From assembly GCA_964410065.1 (NCBI GenBank), contig CAYPFO010000002.1, forward strand, positions 49,215 to 113,214: a stretch of DNA of 64,000 nt, given 5' to 3'. The DNA comes from Serpens sp964410065 (GTDB taxonomy: Bacteria > Pseudomonadota > Gammaproteobacteria > Pseudomonadales > Pseudomonadaceae). A program made the position numbers and the translations under genes. Under the pieces are notes generated by a model that saw only the letters and a list, made by a program, of their open reading frames with translations, had not been told where the DNA came from and made no database searches. This document shows, one piece after another, positions 1 to 9,385 of this stretch (positions are counted from its first letter, which is position 1; the number at the start of each line of letters is the position of its first letter).

Positions 1-2
1 AC

Positions 3-596
3 CTGGACACTCGGGGCGAGCTCAGCCTCAATCGCGGGCGCTACCGCGCCTATGGCCAGCGCTTGACCATCCGCCGGGCGCGCTTGTTGTTTGTCGGCCC
101 CATCGATCAGCCTTTCCTGGATGTGGAGGCGATTCGCCGGGTAGACGAGGTGGTGGCCGGGTTGAGGATCACCGGCAGCGCCGCCGCGCCGCGCACGCAG
201 ATTTTTTCCGAACCGGCCATGAGCCAGGAGCAGGCCCTGTCTTATTTGGTTCTCGGGCGGCCGCTGGGGGGTGGTGACGACGACACGGGAGACAGCGCCC
301 TGCTGGCTCAGGCCGCTCTGGGGTTGGGGTTGGCCGGCAGTGCGGGCATCACGGGCAATATCGCCCGCCAACTGGGCATCAAGGATTTTCTGCTGGAGAC
401 CGAAGGCAGCGGCGGCAGCACCAGTGTGGTGGCCAGCGGGCGGATTTCCGATCGCCTGAGCCTGAGCTACGGTGTAGGCGTGTTCGAGCCGGTGAATACC
501 CTGGCGCTGCGCTACCGCTTGAGTCGCCGGGTGTTTCTGGAAGCTGCCAGCGGGTTGGCGAGTTCTCTCGATATTTTCTATCGAAGGGATTTTTGA
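3..596 (+). CDS. tamB: TamB C-terminal fragment (translocation and assembly module)
   Basis: The reading frame is open from the left edge and ends at TGA 594-596, so only about the last 197 residues of a protein usually over 1,200 residues long are present. TamB is an inner-membrane-anchored periplasmic protein that partners the outer-membrane TamA and is implicated in outer-membrane protein assembly and phospholipid transport. The fragment shows the conserved C-terminal TamB (DUF490) pattern: a GPIDQP segment near the start, an EQALSYLVLGRP segment in the middle, and a C-terminus rich in alternating beta-strand residues ending RRDF. The internal ATG at 63 is not a real start, because the coding frame continues upstream of it. 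Confidence 0.85.
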   Translation: MDTRGELSLNRGRYRAYGQRLTIRRARLLFVGPIDQPFLDVEAIRRVDEVVAGLRITGSAAAPRTQIFSEPAMSQEQALSYLVLGRPLGGGDDDTGDSALLAQAALGLGLAGSAGITGNIARQLGIKDFLLETEGSGGSTSVVASGRISDRLSLSYGVGVFEPVNTLALRYRLSRRVFLEAASGLASSLDIFYRRDF

Positions 597-767
597 CTCA
601 GCCTGCCCGAGATTCTCAGCATCTGCTGGCGGCACACACGTCTAAACGAATCCTGTCGTGCGCAGCATCCCGTGACGGCTGTGGAGACTCCACCCGGCTG
701 GTAAGCTCTGCTCCCGCAACCTGCTTAAATTGCAGTTCAGCGATTCCCATCAAGAAGGATATTTCCA

Positions 768-1265
768 ATGACTCAAGTGACCATGCGTGGCAATCCCATC
801 GAAGTTTCCGGCAATCTTCCGCAGGCTGGCGAGCAAGCGCCTGCGTTCAACCTGGTTGGCCTCGATCTGGCCGACGTGACCCTTGACGACTACGCCGGCA
901 AGCGCAAGGTGTTGAACATCTTCCCGAGCGTCGATACGCCGACCTGCGCCACCAGCGTACGTAAGTTCAACGAGGAAGCCGGCAAGCTGAACAACACGGT
1001 GGTGCTGTGCATCTCCGCTGACTTGCCGTTCGCCCAGAAGCGCTTCTGCGCCGCCGAAGGTCTGGACAACGTGGTCAACCTGTCGACCATGCGTGGCCGT
1101 GAGTTCCTGGAAAACTACGGCGTCGCCATTGCCGAAGGTCCGATGGCTGGCCTGGCCGCCCGTGCGGTCGTGGTACTGGATGAGCAGGACAAGGTCTTGC
1201 ACAGCGAACTGGTCAGCGAGATCGGCCAGGAGCCCAATTACACCTCGGCCTTGGCTGCACTGTAA
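768..1265 (+). CDS. tpx: Thiol peroxidase Tpx (atypical 2-Cys peroxiredoxin)
   Basis: Tpx is a periplasmic or cytoplasmic thioredoxin-dependent peroxidase that reduces hydrogen peroxide and alkyl hydroperoxides. The 165-residue protein has the usual family length. The peroxidatic cysteine is Cys60 in the motif DTPTCA and the resolving cysteine is Cys94 in RFCAAEG, the pair expected for the atypical 2-Cys Tpx class. The start is supported by an AAGGA-type ribosome binding site (AGAAGGATATTTCCA) just upstream. The gene appears to be monocistronic: there are 171 bases between it and tamB and 78 bases before the next gene. No signal peptide is evident. Confidence 0.96.
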   Translation: MTQVTMRGNPIEVSGNLPQAGEQAPAFNLVGLDLADVTLDDYAGKRKVLNIFPSVDTPTCATSVRKFNEEAGKLNNTVVLCISADLPFAQKRFCAAEGLDNVVNLSTMRGREFLENYGVAIAEGPMAGLAARAVVVLDEQDKVLHSELVSEIGQEPNYTSALAAL

Positions 1266-1343
1266 GCACATCGGCGGTCTACGGGAACATCCCCCGCAGG
1301 CCGCCTCTCTCGCTACTTTATGGCTACCCATCGGGGGGATTAA

Positions 1344-1655
1344 ATGTCGCACACCGCGTTATTTATCAGGCACAAGACCCGACCCGGCAAGCGTGATGAA
1401 GTACAGGCTGTATGGCTGGAGCACATGGCCCCTGCCATTGCCGCCAACGCTGGGCATATCAACTATTTTTACTGTTTCGACGATGCCGATCCGGATGCGA
1501 TCTGCGCGTTCCAACACTACGCCTCGCCGGATGCAGCGCAGGCATTTCTTGCCCAGCCCAGCTATGCCGCTTATCTCAAGGCAGTCGAGCCGCTGCTGGC
1601 GAACCCTCCCGAGGTGAGCCAGCTGACGCCGATGTGGGTAAAAGAGCCTGGCTAG
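1344..1655 (+). CDS. Antibiotic-biosynthesis-monooxygenase-fold (ABM) protein, putative quinol monooxygenase
   Basis: This is a 103-residue protein of the ABM/YgiN-like dimeric ferredoxin-like fold. The fold is suggested by the N-terminal strand TALFIRHKTRPGKRDEV, the central H-x-x-Y-x-x-YASPDA segment, where a monooxygenase-like helix (AFLAQPSYAAYLKAV) follows, and a final strand ending in an MWVKE motif. The family includes small cofactor-free monooxygenases acting on quinols and many proteins of unknown substrate, so the exact reaction is not known here. A strong GGGGGGATTAA ribosome binding site precedes the ATG. It follows tpx on the same strand, and a role in oxidative metabolism is possible but unproven. 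Confidence 0.75.
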   Translation: MSHTALFIRHKTRPGKRDEVQAVWLEHMAPAIAANAGHINYFYCFDDADPDAICAFQHYASPDAAQAFLAQPSYAAYLKAVEPLLANPPEVSQLTPMWVKEPG

Positions 1656-1656
1656 C

Positions 1657-1690
1657 CAGGAGAGCACTCCTGACATTGTCTTTTTGTACT
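1657..1690 (+). terminator. Weak terminator-like hairpin after the ABM gene
   Basis: A short stem CAGGAG-AGCA-CTCCTG (1657-1672) lies just past the stop codon, followed after a few bases by a CTTTTTG stretch. It would end the tpx/ABM transcript before the efflux operon. The stem is only 6 base pairs, so this is tentative. Confidence 0.35.
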
Positions 1691-1876
1691 GGTGTTTGCA
1701 GCTGGCATAAGCACCTGATCCCGCGACGATTCAAGAACCCAGGCGCGCGCCGCTTGCTTGAGTGGCAGATTCACTGTGACCCTTTAGCTGTTAGGGGTAA
1801 AGGAGCGGTAAATCTCCTTTGCTTGTCGGCCGCTTCTCCTTATCGTGCTGACCTCCTTTGTTGATGATTGCCCGTC
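1673..1876 (+). promoter_or_regulatory. Leader region of the mux efflux operon
   Basis: About 200 bases precede muxA. They contain a small hairpin, AAAGGAG-N8-CTCCTTT (1799-1820), but no convincing -35/-10 pair, and no strong ribosome binding site sits directly before the muxA start. The promoter for the operon should lie here, by position. No adjacent regulator gene is visible. Confidence 0.35.
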
Positions 1877-3082
1877 ATGTCCGAGTCGAGTCTGTATCCC
1901 TCCTCACGTTCTTCCCGTCATTGGTGGTGGGGAGTGCTGGTGTTTGTGGTCGCCGCCGCGCTGGCCTGGTGGTTGTGGCCAAGCAGTAGCAAGGCGCCCA
2001 CAGGTCCGGGCGGTCGCTTTGGTTTCAACGGTCCGGTGCCGGTGCGGGTGGCTGAGGTCAGCCGTGGCGATTTTCCTGTTGAACTCAAGGCACTGGGCAC
2101 CGTAACGGCCTACAACACCGCCAATGTGCGGGCTCGCGTCGGGGGTGAACTGGTCAAGGTGTTGTTTGAGGAAGGCCAGAAGGTAGAGGCTGGTGACCTG
2201 CTAGCGGTGATCGACCCACGCCCCTACCAGACTGCGCTGCGCCTCGCCGAAGGGCAGTTGCAACAGACTCGCGCGCAGTTGAAAAACGCTGAAATCGATC
2301 TTGGTCGCTATCAGGGCCTGTATGCCGAAGACTCCATTGCCAAGCAGACCCTGGATACCCAGCAGGCGCTGGTGGCCCAGTACCAGGGGCAGCTCAAGGC
2401 CAACCAGGCGGCTGTCGAAGAGGCACGCCTGAATCTGCAGTTCACCGAGATACGGGCACCGATTCCGGGGCGTCTCGGCCTGCGCCAGGTGGATATCGGT
2501 AACTTGCTGGCCAGTAACGACAGCACCGTGCTGGTGAGCATTACCCAGACTCAACCCATTGCCGTGAGTTTCACCTTGCCTGAGGGCGAAGTGCCACAAG
2601 TGCTGGAGCAACTGCGCCAAGGCCGCGAACTGCAGGTGGAAGCCTGGGATCGCAACGAGCGCAACCTGCTGACGGAGGGGCAACTGCACAGTCTGGACAA
2701 CCAGATCGACACCGCCACCGGCACCCTGCGCCTCAAGGCGCGTTTCGAAAATGCCGATCAGCGCCTGTTCCCCAATCAGTTCGTCAATGTCCGCCTACGC
2801 GTCAGCACGCAGGAACAGGCGTTGCTGATTCCTTCCGCCGCCTTGCAATTCGGCTCGCGCGGCACCTTCGTGTATGTGGTGGGCGAGGACGATAAGGTGC
2901 AGCTGCGGGATGTCACGGTTGGTCTCAGCAACGGCGAGACCACTCTGGTGGAAAGCGGCGTGCAGCCCGGCGAGCGCCTGGTGCTGGAAGGCACCGACCG
3001 TCTGCGCAACGGCTCGGTAGTGGAAGTAATTCCCGACACACCGGCCCAGGTAACCCGTCTCGCAGCGCCCGCCGACGCATGA
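1877..3082 (+). CDS. muxA: RND efflux periplasmic adaptor (MuxA/MdtA)
   Basis: This is the membrane-fusion subunit that links the RND pumps MuxB and MuxC to the outer-membrane channel OpmB. The protein has a short N-terminal cytoplasmic tail, one hydrophobic anchor (about residues 15-35, Trp-rich), then the typical adaptor architecture: beta-barrel and lipoyl half-motifs around ARVGGELVKVLFEEGQ, an alpha-hairpin (about residues 100-170, Gln-rich), and the second lipoyl half with RAPIPGRLGLRQVDIGN. MdtA-type adaptors are about 400 residues, as here. The frame also opens at TTG 1868, three codons earlier; ATG 1877 is preferred, though neither has a good ribosome binding site. The stop overlaps the muxB start by four bases (ATGA). 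Confidence 0.93.
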   Translation: MSESSLYPSSRSSRHWWWGVLVFVVAAALAWWLWPSSSKAPTGPGGRFGFNGPVPVRVAEVSRGDFPVELKALGTVTAYNTANVRARVGGELVKVLFEEGQKVEAGDLLAVIDPRPYQTALRLAEGQLQQTRAQLKNAEIDLGRYQGLYAEDSIAKQTLDTQQALVAQYQGQLKANQAAVEEARLNLQFTEIRAPIPGRLGLRQVDIGNLLASNDSTVLVSITQTQPIAVSFTLPEGEVPQVLEQLRQGRELQVEAWDRNERNLLTEGQLHSLDNQIDTATGTLRLKARFENADQRLFPNQFVNVRLRVSTQEQALLIPSAALQFGSRGTFVYVVGEDDKVQLRDVTVGLSNGETTLVESGVQPGERLVLEGTDRLRNGSVVEVIPDTPAQVTRLAAPADA

Positions 3083-6000
3083 ACATCTCGCGGACCTTCA
3101 TTCTTCGTCCGGTCGCCACCACGCTGATCATGGTGGCGATCTTCCTGAGTGGGGTGATCGCTTACCGACTGCTCCCGGTCTCGGCCTTGCCCGAGGTGGA
3201 TTACCCGACCATCCGCGTCATGACGCTGTATCCGGGTGCCAGCCCCGAGGTGATGACCAGTGCCGTGACCGCGCCGCTGGAGCGCCAGTTCGGGCAGATG
3301 CCGGGCCTTTCGCAGATGTCCTCGACCAGTTCCGGTGGCGCCTCGGTGATTACCCTGCGTTTTACGCTGGAGGTGAACCTGGACGTCGCCGAGCAGGAGG
3401 TCCAGGCGGCGATCAACGCGGCCAACAATCTGCTACCCAACGATCTGCCGGCGCCGCCGGTGTACAACAAGGTCAACCCGGCGGATACCCCGGTGATGAC
3501 CCTGGCGATCAGCTCGCCCAGCATGCCGCTGCCCCAGGTCAACGATCTGGTGGACACGCGCATGGCGCAAAAACTGGCGCAGATCAGCGGCGTCGGCCTG
3601 GTCAGCCTGGCCGGCGGACAGCGCCCGGCGGTGCGCATCCGCGTCAATCCCGAGGCGTTGGCCGCCTATGGCCTGAACCTGTCTGACGTGCGCGCGCTGA
3701 TCACCAGTTCCAACGTCAACCAGCCCAAGGGCAACTTCGACGGCCCGACCCGGGTGTCACAGCTGGACGCCAATGACCAGCTGAAATCCGTCGAGGAATA
3801 CCAGCAACTGATCCTCGCTTATCAGAATGGCGCCGCCTTGCGCCTCAAGGATGTGGCGACCATCCACGACGGTGCCGAAAACGAGCGCCTGGCCGCCTGG
3901 GCCAACCAGAACGCCGCGGTGCTGGTGAACATCCAGCGCCAACCCGGCGCCAACGTCATCGAGGTGGTCGATCGGATCCAGGAATTGCTGCCGCAGATCA
4001 CCGCCAGCCTGCCGGCCAACCTGGACGTCATGGTGCTCACCGACCGCACGCAGACCATCCGTGCGGCGGTCAAGGACGTGCAATTCGAGCTGATGCTCGC
4101 CGTGGCGCTGGTGGTGCTGGTGACCTTCCTGTTCCTGCGCAAACTGTCAGCCACGGTGATTCCTTCGATTGCCGTGCCACTGTCGCTGATCGGCACCTTC
4201 GGCTTCATGTACCTGGCCGGCTTCTCGATCAACAACCTGACGCTGATGGCGCTGACCGTGGCCGCCGGCTTCGTGGTGGACGACGCCATCGTTATGCTGG
4301 AAAACATCGCCCGTCACCTGGAGGAGGGCGAGACGCCGCTGCAGGCAGCGCTCAAGGGCGCCAAGCAAATCGGGTTTACCTTGATCTCGCTGACCTTCTC
4401 GTTGATCGCCGTGTTGATTCCGCTGCTGTTCATGGCCGACGTGGTCGGTCGGTTGTTCCGCGAATTCGCCATCACCCTGGCGGTGGCCATCCTGATTTCC
4501 CTGGTGGTGTCGCTGACTCTGACGCCGATGATGTGCGCGCTGTTTCTCAAGCATGAGCGCGCGGAAGACCAGAGCCGCTTCTACCGCGCCAGCGGCGCCT
4601 GGATCGACGGACTGATTGCACGGTACGACGTTGGCCTGCAGTGGGTGCTGCGCCACCAGCCGCTGACCCTTCTGATCGCCATTGCCACCCTTGGCCTGAC
4701 TGTGCTGCTGTATGTGATGGTGCCCAAGGGCTTTTTTCCGGTGCAGGACACCGGCGTGATCCAGGGTATTTCCGAGGCGCCGCAGAGCATTTCCTTCCGC
4801 GCCATGAGCGAGCGTCAGCAGCGCCTGTCGGCAATGATCCTCGAAGACCCGGCGGTGGCCAGTCTGTCTTCGTACATCGGCGTCGACGGCGACAATGCCA
4901 CCTTGAACAGCGGCCGCTTGCTGATCAATCTGAAGCCCCATGCCGAGCGCGCAGTCACCGCCAGCCAGGTAATCGACCGCCTGCGCCCGCGTCTGGCGCA
5001 GATTCCGGGCATCGAGTTGTACCTGCAACCGGTGCAGGATCTGACCATCGAAGACCGGGTCAGCCGCACACAGTTCCAGTTCACCCTGGAATCGCCGGAT
5101 GACGCACTGCTACAGCAGTGGACGCCCCGCCTGGAGGAGGCGCTGAGTCAGCAGCTGGAGCTGCGCGACGTGGCCAGCGATCTGCAAAACCGTGGCCTGC
5201 AGGTGTACCTCAACATCGATCGCGACGCCGCTGCCCGCCTTGGGGTAAGTGTCACCGACATCGACAACGCGCTCTATGACGCCTTCGGCCAGCGGCAGAT
5301 CTCGACCATCTATACCCAGGCCAGCCAATATCGCGTTGTGCTGGAAACCCAGGCCGCCGATCGCCTCGGCCCGGCGGCGCTGCGTCAGGTGCATGTGGCC
5401 ACCGCTGGTGGCGGACAGGTGCCGCTGTCGTCTCTGGCGACCATAGAGGAGCGCGCCACGCCGTTGCTGGTCAACCACATCGGCCAGTTTCCGGCAGTGA
5501 CCCTGTCCTTCAACCTGGCGCCAGGCGTATCGCTGGGCGAGGCGGTGGAAGTCATTGAGCGCATCGAGCAGGAGATTGGCCTGCCCGGCGGCATCGTCAG
5601 CCAGTTCCAGGGGGCGGCGGAAGCGTTTCGCGCTTCGCTATCGAGTACCTTGCTGCTGATCCTCGCCGCGGTGGCGACCATGTACATCGTGCTGGGCGTG
5701 CTCTACGAGAGCTATATCCACCCGATCACCATTCTGTCCACGCTGCCTTCCGCGGCGGTGGGCGCCTTGCTGGCCTTGCTTCTATCGGGCAACGACCTGA
5801 GCCTGATTGCCATCATCGGTATCATCCTACTGATCGGGATCGTCAAGAAGAACGCGATCATGATGATCGACTTCGCCCTGGACGCCGAACGCCACCAGGG
5901 CATGGAGCCACAGGCGGCCATTCATCAGGCTGCATTGCTGCGCTTCCGGCCGATCCTGATGACCACGCTGGCTGCGTTGTTCGGGGCCGTTCCGCTGATG

Positions 6001-6174
6001 CTGGCCTCCGGTTCCGGTGCCGAATTGCGTCAGCCGCTGGGTCTGGTGCTGGTCGGCGGCCTGCTGCTTAGCCAGGTGCTGACCTTGTTCACCACGCCGG
6101 TGATTTACCTGTACTTCGATCGCCTGAGCCGCCGTTTCACCGGGCGCAGCGCGGCAGGGGTGCCCGCGGTATGA
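3079..6174 (+). CDS. muxB: RND efflux inner-membrane pump subunit 1 (MuxB/MdtB)
   Basis: This 1,031-residue proton-driven RND transporter has a start overlapping muxA by ATGA. The RND hallmarks are an N-terminal membrane helix after ISRTFILRPVATT, a TM4 acidic pair Asp401-Asp402 in VVDDAIVMLEN, the proton-relay lysine region Lys923-Lys924 in GIVKKNAIMMID (TM10), and two large periplasmic loops. MdtB/MdtC-type systems use two different RND subunits that form a heterotrimer, and the next gene is the partner. In P. aeruginosa the equivalent MuxABC-OpmB contributes to resistance to aztreonam, macrolides, novobiocin and tetracycline; the substrates here are inferred only by family. Confidence 0.95.
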   Translation: MNISRTFILRPVATTLIMVAIFLSGVIAYRLLPVSALPEVDYPTIRVMTLYPGASPEVMTSAVTAPLERQFGQMPGLSQMSSTSSGGASVITLRFTLEVNLDVAEQEVQAAINAANNLLPNDLPAPPVYNKVNPADTPVMTLAISSPSMPLPQVNDLVDTRMAQKLAQISGVGLVSLAGGQRPAVRIRVNPEALAAYGLNLSDVRALITSSNVNQPKGNFDGPTRVSQLDANDQLKSVEEYQQLILAYQNGAALRLKDVATIHDGAENERLAAWANQNAAVLVNIQRQPGANVIEVVDRIQELLPQITASLPANLDVMVLTDRTQTIRAAVKDVQFELMLAVALVVLVTFLFLRKLSATVIPSIAVPLSLIGTFGFMYLAGFSINNLTLMALTVAAGFVVDDAIVMLENIARHLEEGETPLQAALKGAKQIGFTLISLTFSLIAVLIPLLFMADVVGRLFREFAITLAVAILISLVVSLTLTPMMCALFLKHERAEDQSRFYRASGAWIDGLIARYDVGLQWVLRHQPLTLLIAIATLGLTVLLYVMVPKGFFPVQDTGVIQGISEAPQSISFRAMSERQQRLSAMILEDPAVASLSSYIGVDGDNATLNSGRLLINLKPHAERAVTASQVIDRLRPRLAQIPGIELYLQPVQDLTIEDRVSRTQFQFTLESPDDALLQQWTPRLEEALSQQLELRDVASDLQNRGLQVYLNIDRDAAARLGVSVTDIDNALYDAFGQRQISTIYTQASQYRVVLETQAADRLGPAALRQVHVATAGGGQVPLSSLATIEERATPLLVNHIGQFPAVTLSFNLAPGVSLGEAVEVIERIEQEIGLPGGIVSQFQGAAEAFRASLSSTLLLILAAVATMYIVLGVLYESYIHPITILSTLPSAAVGALLALLLSGNDLSLIAIIGIILLIGIVKKNAIMMIDFALDAERHQGMEPQAAIHQAALLRFRPILMTTLAALFGAVPLMLASGSGAELRQPLGLVLVGGLLLSQVLTLFTTPVIYLYFDRLSRRFTGRSAAGVPAV

Positions 6175-6274
6175 GCTGCAAGCATCAAGCTCTAAGCGGC
6201 AAGCGTGACGCTGTGCACGCCGCGCCTTGGCGTACCGTTTCCGCTTGCCGCTTGAAACTTGCCGCTTGTGGCTC
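6173..6274. repeat. Palindromic CTTGCCGCTTG-type intergenic repeat between muxB and muxC
   Basis: The left arm (6173-6205) and right arm (6241-6274) are imperfect inverted copies of each other. Each arm contains the repeated unit AAGCGGCAAG or its complement CTTGCCGCTT, and the outermost bases are GAGC and GCTC. The spacer is 35 bases and contains a second small palindrome around TGTGCACGCCGCGCC. This type of short intergenic palindrome is common in Pseudomonas genomes. It fills nearly the whole 106-base gap between two otherwise coupled genes. Confidence 0.75.
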
Positions 6275-6280
6275 GCTCCT

Positions 6281-9200
6281 ATGAACCTGTCCGCGCCCTT
6301 TATCGTCCGTCCGGTTGCCACGCTGTTGCTCAGTGTGGCGATTCTGTTGGTCGGTGCGTTGAGTTTCGGCTTGTTGCCGGTCTCGCCGCTGCCGCAGATG
6401 GATTTTCCGGCGATCACTGTGCAGGCCAACCTGCCCGGCGCCAGTCCGCAGATCATGGCCGCCACCGTGGCCACGCCGCTGGAACGCTCGCTGGGCGGCA
6501 TCGCCGGGATCAGCGAGATGACCAGCCGCAGCAGCCAGGGCAACACGCGGATCACTATCCTCTTCGATCTGGACCGTGACATCGACGCCGCCGCCCGCGA
6601 GGTGCAGGCAGCCATCAACGCGTCGCGCAACCTGCTGCCCAGCGGCATGCGCAGCATGCCCACCTACCGCAAGATCAACCCGTCCCAGGCGCCGATCATG
6701 GTGCTGTCGGTGACCTCCAATGTGCTCGGCAAGGGCGAGCTTTACGATGTCGCGTCGTCGATCATCGGTCAGAAATTGTCCCAGGTGGCCGGGGTGGGCG
6801 AGGTGCAGGTGGGCGGCAGTTCGCTGCCGGCGGTGCGCGTCGAATTGCAGCCACGCCTGCTTGACCAGTACGGCGTGGCCCTGGACGAAGTGCGCCAGAC
6901 CATCAGCGCCGCCAATGCCCAGCGGCCCAAGGGCGCGGTGTCAGACGATAACCGCCACTGGCAGATTCAGGCCAACGATCAGCTCGACAAGGCTGCCGAC
7001 TACCGCTCGCTGGTGATCCGTTACCAGGACGGCGCCGCCCTGCGACTGGGCGATGTGGCCCGGGTCAGCGATGGCGTGGAGGATCGCTACAACAGCGGTT
7101 TCTACAATGACAAGGAAGCGGTACTGGTGGTGGTCAACCGCCAGGCCGGCGCCAACATTCTGGAAACCATCGGCGCAATCAATGGGTTGCTGCCGGCGTT
7201 GCGCGAAGTGATACCCGCCAGCGTGGAGCTGGAAGTGGCCATGGAGCGCTCCTCGGTGATTCGCGCCACCCTGCAGGAGGCCGAGCGCACGTTGCTGATT
7301 GCTGTGGCGCTGGTGATTCTGGTGGTGTTCGCCTTTCTGGGTCGTTGGCGGGCGGCGCTGATTCCGGCGCTGGCGGTACCGGTGTCGCTGGTGGGCAGTT
7401 TCGCGGCCATGTACCTGCTGGATTTCTCGCTGAACAACCTGTCGCTGATGGCACTGATCGTCGCCACCGGCCTGGTGGTGGACGATGCCATCGTGGTGCT
7501 GGAGAACATTTCCCGGCATATCGAAAACGGCGAAAAGCCGCTGACGGCAGCGCTCAAGGGAGCGCAGGAGGTAGGTTTCACCCTGCTGGCGATGAACGCT
7601 TCGCTGGTGGCGGTGTTCCTGTCCATCCTCTTTATGGGCGGCATCGTCGAGCGCCTGTTTCGCGAGTTTTCGATTACCCTGGCCGTGGCCATCCTGATCT
7701 CCCTTCTGGTCTCGCTGAGCCTCACGCCGATGCTCTGTGCGCGCTGGTTGAAACCGAGCAAAGCCAGTGAATCCTCGGCCTTGGCGCGTTTTGGCCAGCG
7801 TGTGCAGGCACGGGTGCTGCGGGGCTACGCGCGCAGCCTGGACTGGGCGCTGGCCCATGCCCGACTGATGCTGGTCGGCCTACTGGCGACCATCGCGCTG
7901 AACGTCTACCTGTATGTTGACGTGCCGAAAACCTTCCTGCCGCAACAGGACACGGGCCAACTGGTCGGTTTTATCCGCGGCGACGACGGCCTGTCGTTCC
8001 AGGTCATGCAGCCGAAGATGGAGCGTTACCGTCAGGCGCTGCTGACCGATCCGGCGGTGGAAAGCGTTGCCGGTTTCATCGGCGGCAGTGGCGGTATCAA
8101 CAACGCGTTCATGATCGTGCGCCTCAAGCCCATTGCCGAGCGGCGCATCGGCGCCCAGCAGGTGGTTGACCGGTTGCGCAAAGATCTTCCAAAGATCCCC
8201 GGCGGGCGTATTTTCCTGATGGTGGACCAGGATCTGCAATTCGGCGGCGGGCAGGGTCGTGCCACCGAAAACGAATACACCCTGCTGGCCGGGGATCTGC
8301 AGGATCTGCGTACCTGGCTGCCCAAAGTGCGCGACGCGCTACGGGCGTTGCCGCAGCTCACCGATATCGACGCCAGTGAAGGCGAGGGCGCCCAGCAGAT
8401 CAGTCTGGTCATCGACCGAGAGATCGCCAAACGCCTTGGCGTGGACATGGCGATGATCACCGGAGTGCTCAACAACGCCTTCAGCCAGAGGCAGATTTCC
8501 ACCATCTACGACACCCTCAACCAGTACAGCGTGGTGATGGAGATCGACCCGCGCTACGCCCAGTACCCCGAGGCGCTGGATCAGATCCAGCTGATCACTG
8601 CCGAGGGCGGGCGGGTGCCTCTGTCTCTGCTGGCTCGCTGGGAGCGCAGTTTGGAAGAGGACCGGGTGCACCACCGCGGGCAGTTTGCCGCGGAAAATAT
8701 CGGCTATTCCATCGCGCCGGGCTACAGCGCCGATGAAGCCAACCTGGCGATCGAGCAAGCGGTGGCGCGGGTTGGTCTGCCTACCGAGGTGCAAGGCCTG
8801 TTGGGCGGCACGGCGGGTGCCATGCAGCAAACCCAGCAGACTCAGCCGTTGATGATCCTTGGCGCGCTGTTGGTGGTGTATATCGTGCTCGGCGTGCTTT
8901 ACGAGAGCTATATTCATCCGCTGACCATCCTCTCCACGCTGCCCTCGGCCGGAGTCGGCGCCTTGCTGGCCATTCAGCTGACCGGCGGGCAGTTCAGCCT
9001 CATTTCGCTGCTCGGGCTGTTCCTGCTGATTGGCGTGGTCAAGAAGAACGCCATTCTGATGATCGACCTGGCGCTGCAATTGGAGCGCACTGAAGGTCTG
9101 AGTCCGGAAGACTCGATCCGCCGCGCTTGCCTGCAGCGTTTCCGGCCCATTCTGATGACCACGTTGGCCGCAATACTCGGCGCCTTGCCGCTGCTGCTGG

Positions 9201-9385
9201 GCACGGCCGAAGGCGCGGAAATGCGCCAGCCGCTGGGCTTGGCCATTGTTGGCGGCCTGCTGCTCAGCCAGGTGCTGACCCTGTACAGCACGCCCGTGGT
9301 CTACCTGTTCTTCGATCGCCTGCGTCATCGTTTCAACCGCCGGCGCGGTGTGCGCAGTGATTCGGCGCTGGACCGGCCGCTATGA
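6281..9385 (+). CDS. muxC: RND efflux inner-membrane pump subunit 2 (MuxC/MdtC)
   Basis: This is the second RND pump subunit, 1,034 residues from ATG 6281, which begins with the family-typical MNLSAPFIVRPVAT. The open frame extends upstream to 6227, but those codons lie inside the palindromic repeat and are unlikely to be translated. The Asp401-Asp402 pair (VVDDAIVVLEN) and Lys921-Lys922 (GVVKKNAILMID) of the proton relay are present. It is paralogous to the preceding gene, as expected for the heteromeric MdtBC/MuxBC pumps. Its stop overlaps the start of the outer-membrane factor gene by ATGA. Confidence 0.95.
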   Translation: MNLSAPFIVRPVATLLLSVAILLVGALSFGLLPVSPLPQMDFPAITVQANLPGASPQIMAATVATPLERSLGGIAGISEMTSRSSQGNTRITILFDLDRDIDAAAREVQAAINASRNLLPSGMRSMPTYRKINPSQAPIMVLSVTSNVLGKGELYDVASSIIGQKLSQVAGVGEVQVGGSSLPAVRVELQPRLLDQYGVALDEVRQTISAANAQRPKGAVSDDNRHWQIQANDQLDKAADYRSLVIRYQDGAALRLGDVARVSDGVEDRYNSGFYNDKEAVLVVVNRQAGANILETIGAINGLLPALREVIPASVELEVAMERSSVIRATLQEAERTLLIAVALVILVVFAFLGRWRAALIPALAVPVSLVGSFAAMYLLDFSLNNLSLMALIVATGLVVDDAIVVLENISRHIENGEKPLTAALKGAQEVGFTLLAMNASLVAVFLSILFMGGIVERLFREFSITLAVAILISLLVSLSLTPMLCARWLKPSKASESSALARFGQRVQARVLRGYARSLDWALAHARLMLVGLLATIALNVYLYVDVPKTFLPQQDTGQLVGFIRGDDGLSFQVMQPKMERYRQALLTDPAVESVAGFIGGSGGINNAFMIVRLKPIAERRIGAQQVVDRLRKDLPKIPGGRIFLMVDQDLQFGGGQGRATENEYTLLAGDLQDLRTWLPKVRDALRALPQLTDIDASEGEGAQQISLVIDREIAKRLGVDMAMITGVLNNAFSQRQISTIYDTLNQYSVVMEIDPRYAQYPEALDQIQLITAEGGRVPLSLLARWERSLEEDRVHHRGQFAAENIGYSIAPGYSADEANLAIEQAVARVGLPTEVQGLLGGTAGAMQQTQQTQPLMILGALLVVYIVLGVLYESYIHPLTILSTLPSAGVGALLAIQLTGGQFSLISLLGLFLLIGVVKKNAILMIDLALQLERTEGLSPEDSIRRACLQRFRPILMTTLAAILGALPLLLGTAEGAEMRQPLGLAIVGGLLLSQVLTLYSTPVVYLFFDRLRHRFNRRRGVRSDSALDRPL

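Noticed and set aside
1868..1876. TTG at 1868 as muxA start
   Set aside because: ATG 1877 is in the same frame three codons later, and both lack a good ribosome binding site; the ATG is preferred without proof.
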